Shown here: piece by piece, positions 8,855 to 15,726 of the stretch | How positions within the stretch are numbered: the stretch's first letter is position 1 | Layout of the letters: each line of letters opens with the position of its first letter | Assembly (NCBI GenBank): GCA_963756745.1 | Contig: CAVWOU010000011.1 | Span: 62,001-126,000 of the forward strand | Length of the DNA stretch: 64,000 bases | DNA from: DASPWW01 sp963756745 | GTDB taxonomy: Bacteria; Actinomycetota; Thermoleophilia; Solirubrobacterales; 70-9 | Direction: 5' to 3' | Made by a program: the position numbers and the translations under genes | Notes under the pieces: generated by a model | Seen by the model: only the letters and a program-made list of their open reading frames with translations | Database searches by the model: none | Told to the model about the DNA's origin: nothing

Positions 8855-9223
8855 ATGGGACCAGGGGAAATCGCGACGGAGCGCGCGGATCCAGGGGTCA
8901 CCGTGATCACCTTCAGTGGAGAGCACGACCTCAATACCGCACCCGACCTTCGCGAACGGCTCCTGAGCGCGATCGGCGATCGAACGCCGATCGTGGTCGA
9001 TTTCTCGGGAGCCGCGTTCATCGACTCGTCGATCCTGGGCGCAGTGCTGGATGCGCGTCGCAGCGCTCGGGACGCCGGGCTTGGATTCGCGGTCGCGCTC
9101 TACGAGGGTGCCCAGCCCGTGGCTCGCGTGCTCGAGGTCACGGGGCTCGACTCCACCCTCCCGGTCCACCAGACGCGGGCGGCGGCGATTGAGGCCGCGC
9201 AAGGAAGCCCGTCCGAGGAGTGA
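8855..9223 (+). CDS. Anti-sigma factor antagonist, STAS domain
   Basis: A 122-residue single-domain STAS protein of the RsbV/SpoIIAA type. The motif DFSGAAFIDSSILG contains the serine (about residue 58) that the partner kinase phosphorylates in this family. Unphosphorylated protein binds the anti-sigma factor and frees the sigma factor. Its stop overlaps the start of the next gene as GTGA, so the two are translated together. It is preceded by a SigB-like promoter. Confidence 0.9.
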   Translation: MGPGEIATERADPGVTVITFSGEHDLNTAPDLRERLLSAIGDRTPIVVDFSGAAFIDSSILGAVLDARRSARDAGLGFAVALYEGAQPVARVLEVTGLDSTLPVHQTRAAAIEAAQGSPSEE

Positions 9224-10041
9224 ACGAACAGAGCCTCAGTCTGACCGTCGGCGCAAGGCCGGGCAACCTCGCGGTTATCCGGCAGGCACTCGCCGGCTAC
9301 GCCGAAGCCATCGGCTTCGGTCCGGACTCCGTCGCGGACCTGAAGACGATCGTCACCGAGGCGTGCATGAACGCCGTGGTCCACGCGTACTCCGACGACG
9401 CACCGGGCCCCATCGAGGTCGGCGCACGGCCCCACGGGGACGGGATCGAGGTCACGGTCCGCGATTGGGGGTCGGGGTTCAAGCCGCGTCCCGCGGATCC
9501 CGATGACCCGGGCCTCAGGCTCGGCCTCCCGTTGATCGCCACGCTCTCGGACGGGTTCGAGATCCGCGGCGGCGCCGACGGCACCGAGGTTCGGATGGTC
9601 ATGGAGGTAGCGCCGGAGGGACGACCGGCGCCCAAGGAGGAACGGGCGGACCCCGAAGTCACGAAGGGAACCGCGATGTCGATCGCGTCGGGAACGATGG
9701 TGCGTCCGGTGCTCGCCCGCGTGATCAGCGCCCTCGCCGCGCGGGCCGACTTCTCGATCGACCGGCTCTCGGACACCGTTCTGATCGGCGACGCGGTGTC
9801 AGCCCACGACGCCGCGGACTTCCGCAACGGGACGGTCGGGATCGAGATCGTCGACGGCGACGGCAGGCTCGACGTGCGCGTGGGGCCACTGGTGCCGGGC
9901 GGATCAGAGCGCATCATCAAGGGGCTGGAGCTCCCGGGCGGGACCTCGCTTCGCAAGCTTGCGAGCGAGATCACCGTGGAGCAGGCCTCGGCGGGGTCCG
10001 GCGCGCCGGCCGAGTACCTGCTCGTCGCGATCGACCAGTAG
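9220..10041 (+). CDS. Anti-sigma regulatory factor (RsbW-like kinase) with an extra C-terminal domain
   Basis: The first about 130 residues form a GHKL ATPase of the RsbW/SpoIIAB type: N box TEACMNAVVHAY (about 47-58), G1 box DWGSGF (about 82-87) and LRLGLPLI (about 99-106). It should bind the sigma factor and phosphorylate the STAS antagonist. After a charged linker there is a second region (about 160-273), RPVLARVISALAARADFS onward, that resembles the opening helix of another RsbW-type domain but lacks an N box. The family usually has about 140-160 residues, so this is an unusually long member. It starts with GTG overlapping the antagonist stop and converges on the sigma gene. Confidence 0.88.
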   Translation: MNEQSLSLTVGARPGNLAVIRQALAGYAEAIGFGPDSVADLKTIVTEACMNAVVHAYSDDAPGPIEVGARPHGDGIEVTVRDWGSGFKPRPADPDDPGLRLGLPLIATLSDGFEIRGGADGTEVRMVMEVAPEGRPAPKEERADPEVTKGTAMSIASGTMVRPVLARVISALAARADFSIDRLSDTVLIGDAVSAHDAADFRNGTVGIEIVDGDGRLDVRVGPLVPGGSERIIKGLELPGGTSLRKLASEITVEQASAGSGAPAEYLLVAIDQ

Positions 10042-10044
10042 CCG

Positions 10045-10836
10045 CTACTCCTGAGCCTTCTCCACCTCGCCACGCAGCTGCTGCACGGCGGAGCGGAGGA
10101 TGCGCGACACGTGCATCTGGGAGACGCCGACCCGCTCGGCAATCTCCGTCTGCGTCATGTCCTCGATGAAGCGCAAGTTCAGCACGATCCGGTCGCGCTC
10201 CGAGAGTGTGTCGAGGACGTCGGTGATCGTGGCGCCATACTCGACCGCGGTGAACCCAGGATCGCTTCCGCCGAGCCGTTCGGTGAGCGGGATGCCCTCG
10301 CCATCCTCCGTCTGGGCCTGCGCATCGAGCGACATCGCGTGGTGCGCCTGGCCCGCCTCCATCGCCTCAAGTACCTCCTCCGGGTCGATCTCCAACCGAT
10401 CGGCAATCTCGTTCACTGACGGCGCCCGCCCGAGTTGGCCGGGGAGCTCGGCGATCGCCCGCTCCACACGGGCGATCCGTTCCTGCAAGTCGCGCGGGAC
10501 GCGGACGGACCAGCCGCGGTCACGGAAGTGGCGCTTCAGCTCACCGAGGATCGTCGGTACGGCGTAGCTCGAGAAGGCCACGCCGCGGTCCGGGTCGAAG
10601 CGGTCGAGCGCCTTCACGAGCCCCAGGCTCGCCACCTGCACGAGGTCCTCGAGCGGCTCGCGGTCGCCGCGATAGCGGGCGGCGAGCCGCCGCGCGAGCG
10701 GCATGAACCGCTGAACGAGTTCCTCGCGGACAGTGGGGTCATGGTCGCGCTGGTAGCGCACGAGCAGCTCGCGCTCGTTCGCGAGTTGCTCGTTCGGCCC
10801 CGGGGCCGGCTCGGATGTCAAATCGGACTCAGGCAT
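10045..10836 (-). CDS. RNA polymerase sigma factor, SigB/SigF/SigG subfamily
   Basis: A 263-residue general-stress type sigma factor with regions 2, 3 and 4. Region 2 contains EPLEDLVQVASLGLVKALDR and FSSYAVPTILGELKRHFRD. Region 3 includes the LPGQLGRAPSVNEIADRL helix. Region 4 has LSERDRIVLNLRF and the helix-turn-helix MTQTEIAERVGVSQMHVSRIL. I use the ATG at 10836; an upstream in-frame TTG at 10848 is possible. It is encoded opposite its presumed anti-sigma factor, three bases from its stop. The whole switch (phosphatase, antagonist, kinase, sigma) is therefore contiguous. Confidence 0.93.
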   Translation of the reverse strand: MPESDLTSEPAPGPNEQLANERELLVRYQRDHDPTVREELVQRFMPLARRLAARYRGDREPLEDLVQVASLGLVKALDRFDPDRGVAFSSYAVPTILGELKRHFRDRGWSVRVPRDLQERIARVERAIAELPGQLGRAPSVNEIADRLEIDPEEVLEAMEAGQAHHAMSLDAQAQTEDGEGIPLTERLGGSDPGFTAVEYGATITDVLDTLSERDRIVLNLRFIEDMTQTEIAERVGVSQMHVSRILRSAVQQLRGEVEKAQE

Positions 10837-10910
10837 GCACCGACGCAAACAGAACCAGCGTACGTCCCCCCCGAACCCGCATGAATATAGAGACCCCGGG
10901 CCCGGTCGCG

Positions 10911-10932
10911 GCGACGGCGCGCGCGCCGTCGC
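10911..10932. repeat. Perfect 22-bp GC palindrome upstream of tRNA-Val
   Basis: The sequence starts GCGACGGCGCG and continues with its exact reverse complement. It lies between the divergent sigma factor gene and tRNA-Val, 15 bases before the mature tRNA. It could form a strong hairpin or bind a dimeric protein; nothing in the window decides which. Confidence 0.6.
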
Positions 10933-10947
10933 TGGAACAATGGTTGC

Positions 10948-11020
10948 GGGCGGTTAGCTCAGTTGGTAGAGCACGCGCTTTACACGCGCGGGGCCGCTGG
11001 TTCGAATCCGGCACCGCCCA
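10948..11020 (+). tRNA. tRNA-Val (anticodon TAC)
   Basis: A complete cloverleaf. Acceptor GGGCGGT pairs with ACCGCCC, the D arm is AGCTCAGTTGGTAGAGC, the anticodon loop TTTACAC gives TAC (valine), and the T arm contains GGTTCGAATCC. There is no encoded CCA. Confidence 0.96.
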
Positions 11021-11072
11021 TCCTCCATCGCCTGAAGGCGCTCCGCGGGGGCCGGCTGTCTAGGGTGGGTCC

Positions 11073-11825
11073 ATGGACCTCGGGATCGATGGGCGAACCG
11101 CTCTCGTGATGGGCGCGAGCCAGGGGATCGGCCGCGGTGTCGCGGCCTCGCTGGCGCGCGAGGGCGCCCGGGTCGCGATCGCCTCTCGCTCGCGCGAGCG
11201 GCTCGAGCAGGCGGCGCTCGAGATCGAGGGGGAGGTGGTTCCTTTCGTGGCCGACGCAAACGAGCTCGATCGGCTCGCCGGGCTTCCGGCCGAGGTCGCC
11301 GAGGCGCTAGGCCCGGTCGAGATCCTGGTCACGAACACGGGTGGGCCACCCCTCGGCCGCGCGCTCGAGCATCCGGCCGACGAGTGGGCAGCCGCCTACC
11401 GCACGCTCGTGCTCGCGCCCCGAACCCTCGTCGACGAGGTGCTCCCCGGGATGCGGGAGCGCCACTGGGGGCGGATCGCGAACGTCGCCTCGAGCTCGGT
11501 GCGCGAACCCATTCCGGGTCTGGCGCTGTCGAACGCGAACCGGATGGCGGCGGTCGGGCTGTTCAAAACGCTCGCCGCCGAGGTCGCGGCGGACGGGATC
11601 ACAGTGAACACCGTGGCAACCGGTCGCTTCGCGACGCAGCGCGCGGCGGACAACGCCGGCTCGCTCGAGGCGGCCGAGGAACGCGCGCGCAGGGACGTGC
11701 CGGCCGGCCGACTCGGGACGCCTGAGGAGCACGGCGACCTGGTCGCGTTCCTGTGCTCCGAGCGCGCCTCGTACCTCACCGGCGCGGTGATCCCACTCGA
11801 CGGCGGGCTGCTGCGCTCGGCATAG
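11073..11825 (+). CDS. SDR family oxidoreductase lacking the catalytic YxxxK
   Basis: A 250-residue short-chain dehydrogenase/reductase. The cofactor-binding GASQGIGRG (about residues 14-22), NTGG (in place of NNAG) and the C-terminal GTPEEHGDLVAFLCSERASYLTGAVIPLDGG are typical. The active-site region reads VASSSVREPIPGLALSNANRM, so the usual tyrosine and lysine are absent (N and M at those places). A widespread FabG-like subfamily with this loss exists, so it is probably not random decay. TAGGGT stands six bases before the ATG with no Shine-Dalgarno. Substrate unknown. Confidence 0.85.
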   Translation: MDLGIDGRTALVMGASQGIGRGVAASLAREGARVAIASRSRERLEQAALEIEGEVVPFVADANELDRLAGLPAEVAEALGPVEILVTNTGGPPLGRALEHPADEWAAAYRTLVLAPRTLVDEVLPGMRERHWGRIANVASSSVREPIPGLALSNANRMAAVGLFKTLAAEVAADGITVNTVATGRFATQRAADNAGSLEAAEERARRDVPAGRLGTPEEHGDLVAFLCSERASYLTGAVIPLDGGLLRSA

Positions 11826-11875
11826 AGTTCTCTCCGCGAGTTCCCGTAAATTCCGGCAGGAGCATCGGGCGCGTC

Positions 11876-11900
11876 GTTTCCGGGAGGGGCGCGGGGGTAT
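11876..11900 (+). promoter_or_regulatory. Possible SigB-type promoter in the SDR-lgt gap
   Basis: GTTTCC (11876-11881), 13 bases, then GGGTAT (11895-11900). This matches the general-stress consensus about as well as the promoter at 8819, although the spacer is shorter. No gene starts just downstream; a hairpin terminator follows at 11952-11973, so a short RNA is a possibility. Confidence 0.3.
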
Positions 11901-11951
11901 TTCGCTGGATTGACGCAAGGACATCACTCCCTCTCCCAGGGGAGCGGCGCG

Positions 11952-11973
11952 AGGGGCCCACGACGGGCCCTTT
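11952..11973 (+). terminator. Hairpin with short T tail between convergent SDR and lgt
   Basis: GGGCCC at 11954-11959 pairs with GGGCCC at 11965-11970 across a 5-base loop, extended by an A-T and a G-T pair and followed by TTTC. It may end the SDR transcript or a short RNA started at about 11907. The rest of 11826-12064 holds no convincing gene. Confidence 0.4.
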
Positions 11974-12064
11974 CGCCATTCTGGGGGTGCGCAAGAAGGT
12001 CGGCCACGTCGCCGGCAAGCTGAAGTGTCTGCGCCGCAGGATCTGACCGGCGGCCCCCGCCCGG

Positions 12065-12844
12065 CTACGCGGGCGCCGGAACGAGCCCGCCGCGCCGCGC
12101 CTTGACCGCCAGCCACACGGCGCCGGCGGCGATCATCGCCGCGCTGATCAGCTGCGCCTGGGTGAGGCCGGCGAGCACCTCGTCGTTGCGGCGCACGAAC
12201 TCGACCAGGAATCTCTCTAGCCCCGCGAGCAGGAGATAGATCGCAAACAGGACCCCGGGCGCAAACCGGTCGCGCAACCTCCACAGCGCGAACGCGACAA
12301 ACCCCATCGCGACCGACTCGTAGATCGGCGTTGGATGCACCGTCGTGTCGATCGGCTCGGTGCCGTTGGGATAGGCCATCGCCCAGGGACCGTCCCAGTT
12401 CTCGCCGTAGTCGCCGTCGCCCGAGACCTGGCATCCCACGCGCCCGATCGCGTATCCGAGCGCCAGCGGCGCCGCCGCGAGATCGAGCAGGCTCAGGCCG
12501 AGCATGCGCCGCCACCACGCCCACAGCACGACGCCAATTGCGCCTCCGATCGCGCCGCCGTACCACACCAGCCCGCTGCCGGTGAAGATGTTCCCGGCGA
12601 GGTCGCCCGACACGTCGTCCCAGTTCTCGAACACGAAGTTGAGCCGCGCGCCGACAATGCCGCCGATCAGCGCGGCGAAGGTCATCTCGTAGGCCCAGTC
12701 GGTCGGCTTGCCCCACTCACGCAGGCGGCGCGCGGCCAGCGCTCCGGCGGCGATGAACGCGAGCGCGAAGCAGATCCCGAAGGTCTGCAGCGTGACCGGG
12801 CCGATGTCGATCTCGGGCTGCACGGGGTAGGTTGATCTTTCCAT
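12065..12844 (-). CDS. lgt: Prolipoprotein diacylglyceryl transferase
   Basis: Membrane enzyme that attaches diacylglycerol from phosphatidylglycerol to the lipobox cysteine of prolipoproteins. The 259-residue protein has about seven hydrophobic segments. It carries the Lgt signature in GRVGCQVSGDGDYG, the downstream HPTPIYES and the arginine-containing LERFLVEFVRRNDE. The start is the ATG at 12844; the frame runs further upstream without family similarity. It converges on the SDR gene and is divergent from the histidine kinase. Confidence 0.93.
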   Translation of the reverse strand: MERSTYPVQPEIDIGPVTLQTFGICFALAFIAAGALAARRLREWGKPTDWAYEMTFAALIGGIVGARLNFVFENWDDVSGDLAGNIFTGSGLVWYGGAIGGAIGVVLWAWWRRMLGLSLLDLAAAPLALGYAIGRVGCQVSGDGDYGENWDGPWAMAYPNGTEPIDTTVHPTPIYESVAMGFVAFALWRLRDRFAPGVLFAIYLLLAGLERFLVEFVRRNDEVLAGLTQAQLISAAMIAAGAVWLAVKARRGGLVPAPA

Positions 12845-13144
12845 GGCGCCCGACCGGCCAGCGGCCACGCCGCGGGGGGAGGCCCGCGACCCGGAGGCCG
12901 AATCAGCCGTCGAGGCCGAGCGCGAGCCCAACTTCCTGCTCGCGCCGTGGGAGCGCCCCAGTCGCGAGCGCGCCCGCCTCAATGTTCGCGACGCCTGTCC
13001 CCCCGTAACCGCACGGCCCGGGCCTGGTAGACCTCATACATCGAGACCACCGGCTCACCGTCGCGCACCGAGGCGATCGACGTCCTCGTCGAGCTGCTGG
13101 CCGAGGCGGATTCGGCGATCGAGTCGGGCGAGTTCTACGACCAC
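12845..13144. other. Divergent spacer between lgt and the histidine kinase
   Basis: About 300 bases. The last part (13031-13144) is open in the kinase frame and encodes what looks like the opening of its GAF domain (EAIDVLVELLAEADSAIE), but no ATG, GTG or TTG occurs in that stretch. The remainder, 12845-13030, holds no gene I can support. Confidence 0.5.
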
Positions 13145-14140
13145 GTGTGCGAGGCGCTGTGCCGGCTGACCTCGCTGCGACGCGCGGCGCTGCTGCTGTA
13201 CGACCCCGCCTATCGCGCCGTGCTCCCCGTTGGGTCGAGCGGCGCGGACCCGGCGCTGGTCGAACAGATCGAGGGAACCCTCGACGAGACGCCGATGGCG
13301 CAGCGCGCGCTTGCCGAGGACCGGGTGATCTCCGCGTCGGAGGACCACGCGAGTCACGTGCCGGCGCGGTACGCCCGCTTCGCAGGAATCACGACGATCA
13401 CCTGCACCCCGATTTCGGCGGGCGGTCGCTGGCTGGGAGTGATCTTCGCCGACCGGGGCGGCGGCCGGTTCGAGCTGACCGAGGCCGAAGAGCGAACGAT
13501 GCTGACGCTGGGCCGCCTCGCCGCGCTGGCGGCGAGCGTCGAGCGGGGCACCCAGCAGCGCGAGCGTGCCAGCCGCCTCTCGGAGCGCATCTCGCTTACC
13601 CGGGAGATCCACGAGCAGGTGATTCAGCGGCTGTTCGGGCTGCTGCTGGTGGTGGGGTCCGATCAACCGCTGAGCGTCGAGGAGCGCAAGCGGTTGGACG
13701 GGGAGCTGCGGGCGGTGCTCGCCGAGCTGCGCGGGGCGCTCGAGCGCTCGCTCGCGCCGAGCGAGCACGAGACCCGGACCACGCTTCGCCACCTGCTCGA
13801 CCGCCTCGATCAGCGCCCCGAGCTCGAGGTCGAATGGCAGGACGGCGTCGAGGTGCCGGCCGAGCTCGAGCCGCTGCTGCAGTCGGTGCTCGCGGAGGCG
13901 TTACGCAACATCGACAAGCACGCCCAGCCGACGCGGGTCGAGATCCGAGTCGGTGCGGAGCCTGAGGCGTACGTGCTCGAGGTGATGAACGACGGCGCTC
14001 GGGAGAGCAGCCAGGAGGGCGGGCTTGGCATTCGCCTGATGTCGATGGAGGCGATCCAGCATCGCGGGATAGTCGAGTTCGGGGCCGTTCCGCCGGACCG
14101 GTGGCGCGTGCGGCTGGTCGTGCCGGGGCCAAGGCGATGA
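13145..14140 (+). CDS. GAF-domain sensor histidine kinase, NarL/DesK type
   Basis: A cytoplasmic sensor kinase. The N-terminal half is a GAF domain (RRAALLLYDPAYRAVLPVG through AGGRWLGVIFADRG). Next comes a HisKA_3-type dimerisation helix with the phospho-acceptor histidine in SLTREIHEQVIQRLFGL, then a HATPase with the N box VLAEALRNIDKHAQ and a G box GGLGIRLMSMEA. The stated start (GTG 13145) cuts into the GAF domain. The coding frame continues back to 13031 without a normal start codon, so either the real start is non-canonical or one base is wrong near 13030. It overlaps the regulator gene by ATGA and is its partner. Confidence 0.85.
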   Translation: MCEALCRLTSLRRAALLLYDPAYRAVLPVGSSGADPALVEQIEGTLDETPMAQRALAEDRVISASEDHASHVPARYARFAGITTITCTPISAGGRWLGVIFADRGGGRFELTEAEERTMLTLGRLAALAASVERGTQQRERASRLSERISLTREIHEQVIQRLFGLLLVVGSDQPLSVEERKRLDGELRAVLAELRGALERSLAPSEHETRTTLRHLLDRLDQRPELEVEWQDGVEVPAELEPLLQSVLAEALRNIDKHAQPTRVEIRVGAEPEAYVLEVMNDGARESSQEGGLGIRLMSMEAIQHRGIVEFGAVPPDRWRVRLVVPGPRR

Positions 14141-14739
14141 GCACCGAGCAGCGCCTGCGGGTGCTCGTGGTCGACGACCACGACGTCGTCCACTGGGGCT
14201 TTCGGCTGCTGCTCGAGCGCCAACCGTGGGTCGAGCGCTGCGTCGTCGCAGCCGAGGGGCGCGAGGCGATGGAGCAGGCGCGCCGCCTGGAGCCGGATGT
14301 GGCGCTGATCGATCTGCTGCTGCGGGACGAGTCCGGCGCGGAGCTGTGCGAGGAGCTCCACGCGGCGTACCCCGAGACGCGGATCCTGCTGCTCTCCGGG
14401 GTCGGCTCGATCTCGCCGGCGGTGGCCCGCAGAGCCGGCGCGTCGGGGTTCGTCTCCAAGGACCTGGGCGCCGGCGACATCGTCAAGGCAGTGCGGATGG
14501 TGGCGCTCGGGATGGAGGTCTTTGGCCGCGGCGAGGAGCAGGCCGGCCCGCTCTCGGGGCGCGAGCGAGAGGTGGTGGGCCTGATCGCCGCCGGGGCGAC
14601 GAATCGCGAGATCGCCCAGCGTCTCTACCTCTCTCCGCACACGGTCAAGGAGCACACGAGCGCGATCTACCGCAAGCTCGGAGTCCGGAACCGGGTCGAG
14701 GCCGTGAAGCGGGCGCAGCGGCTCGGGATCATCGCGTAG
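14137..14739 (+). CDS. Response regulator, NarL/LuxR family
   Basis: A 200-residue two-domain regulator. The receiver domain has VLVVDDHDVVHWGF with the acidic pocket, the phospho-acceptor aspartate in PDVALIDLLLRDESG, and the conserved lysine in GFVSKDLG. The C-terminal LuxR helix-turn-helix reads LSGREREVVGLIAAGATNRE and TVKEHTSAIYRKLGV. It is translationally coupled to the histidine kinase. Targets unknown; the fatty-acid operon begins 111 bases downstream. Confidence 0.92.
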   Translation: MSTEQRLRVLVVDDHDVVHWGFRLLLERQPWVERCVVAAEGREAMEQARRLEPDVALIDLLLRDESGAELCEELHAAYPETRILLLSGVGSISPAVARRAGASGFVSKDLGAGDIVKAVRMVALGMEVFGRGEEQAGPLSGREREVVGLIAAGATNREIAQRLYLSPHTVKEHTSAIYRKLGVRNRVEAVKRAQRLGIIA

Positions 14740-14780
14740 CGCCCGCCGCGGGAGCATCACCCCCCGACGGGCGCACCGCG

Positions 14781-14816
14781 ACCCCCCTATCCGGGGGGTT
14801 CGACCCCGCGCGGGGT
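14781..14816. repeat. Two adjacent inverted repeats before the fab operon
   Basis: ACCCCCC (14781-14787) pairs with GGGGGGT (14793-14799). Immediately after, ACCCCGCGCGGGGT (14803-14816) is a perfect 14-bp palindrome. The first suits a terminator for the response regulator gene. The second is 35 bases before fabD, where an operator for a fatty-acid regulator could lie. Confidence 0.45.
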
Positions 14817-14850
14817 TAACGCGAGGCGAGCGGCGGACAAGTATCAGTGA

Positions 14851-15726
14851 ATGCACGAGGTCCCCACCGACCCCGCCCATACCGCCCTGCTGTTCCCTGG
14901 CCAGGGGAGCCAGACCGCCGCGATGCGCGAGCAGGTCGAACGGGCGTGTCCCCATCTGCTCGAGCAGGCGATCGACGAACTGGGAGTCGACCCCTTCGAG
15001 CACGTAGACGATGGCACCGCTTTCGTCCAGCCGGCGCTTTACTGCGCCAGCCTCGCGGGGTGGACGGCAGCCGACCGTCCGCCCGCCGCGTTCATGGCCG
15101 GTCACTCGCTCGGCGAACTCGCCGCACTCGTCGCCGCCGGCAGCCTCGACGAGTCGGACGGGCTGTCGCTGGCTGTGACCCGCGGCCGCGTCATGCAGGA
15201 CGCGGCAGAGAGCGGCCCTCAGGGCGGCATGCTCGCGACGCTCGGGGACGGGGACCAGGCGCTCGCGGTCGCCGAGCGCCTCGGTCTGACGGTCGCCAAC
15301 GACAACGCGCCGGGACAGCTCGTCCTCTCGGGACCGCGCGACGCGCTCGAGTCCGCGCGCGCCGAGCTCAAGGCTGCCGGGTTGCGGACGATCCCGCTCC
15401 GGGTACAAGGCGCGTTTCACTCCCCCGCAATGGCGGCCGCGGTCCCCGAGTTCCGCGCCGCGCTCGACGGCGTGGAGCTGGACGAGCCTCAGGTTCCCGT
15501 CGTCTCGAGCACGACCGCGCGGCCGTTCGACGACATCCGCGCCCGCCTCGCCGACGCCCTGGTTCGACCCGTGCGGTGGCGTGAGGCGCTGATCGCCCTG
15601 CACGAAGCCGGCGTGCGGCGCTTCGTCGAGACTGGCCCGGGGACCGTGCTCACCGGACTCGTGAGGCGAACGCTCGACACGGTGGACGCGCGGGCGGTCG
15701 ATGTTCCGGAGCCGGCAGGTGCCTGA
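14851..15726 (+). CDS. fabD: Malonyl-CoA:ACP transacylase
   Basis: Loads malonyl groups onto acyl carrier protein for type II fatty-acid synthesis. The 291-residue protein has LLFPGQGSQT near the N-terminus and the nucleophile serine in AGHSLGELAAL. VQGAFHSPAM supplies the catalytic histidine, and FVETGPGTVLTGLV is typical of the C-terminus. It is the first gene of a nine-gene fatty-acid operon in which almost every junction overlaps. Confidence 0.95.
   Translation: MHEVPTDPAHTALLFPGQGSQTAAMREQVERACPHLLEQAIDELGVDPFEHVDDGTAFVQPALYCASLAGWTAADRPPAAFMAGHSLGELAALVAAGSLDESDGLSLAVTRGRVMQDAAESGPQGGMLATLGDGDQALAVAERLGLTVANDNAPGQLVLSGPRDALESARAELKAAGLRTIPLRVQGAFHSPAMAAAVPEFRAALDGVELDEPQVPVVSSTTARPFDDIRARLADALVRPVRWREALIALHEAGVRRFVETGPGTVLTGLVRRTLDTVDARAVDVPEPAGA

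Noticed and set aside
8732..9202. N-terminal extension of the PP2C phosphatase
   Set aside because: It overlaps the divergent STAS gene, is Arg/Pro-rich and lacks similarity; GTG 8731 has a ribosome binding site.
11753..12046. A 97-codon frame after the SDR
   Set aside because: It starts inside the SDR in another frame and runs through the hairpin; no recognisable protein pattern.
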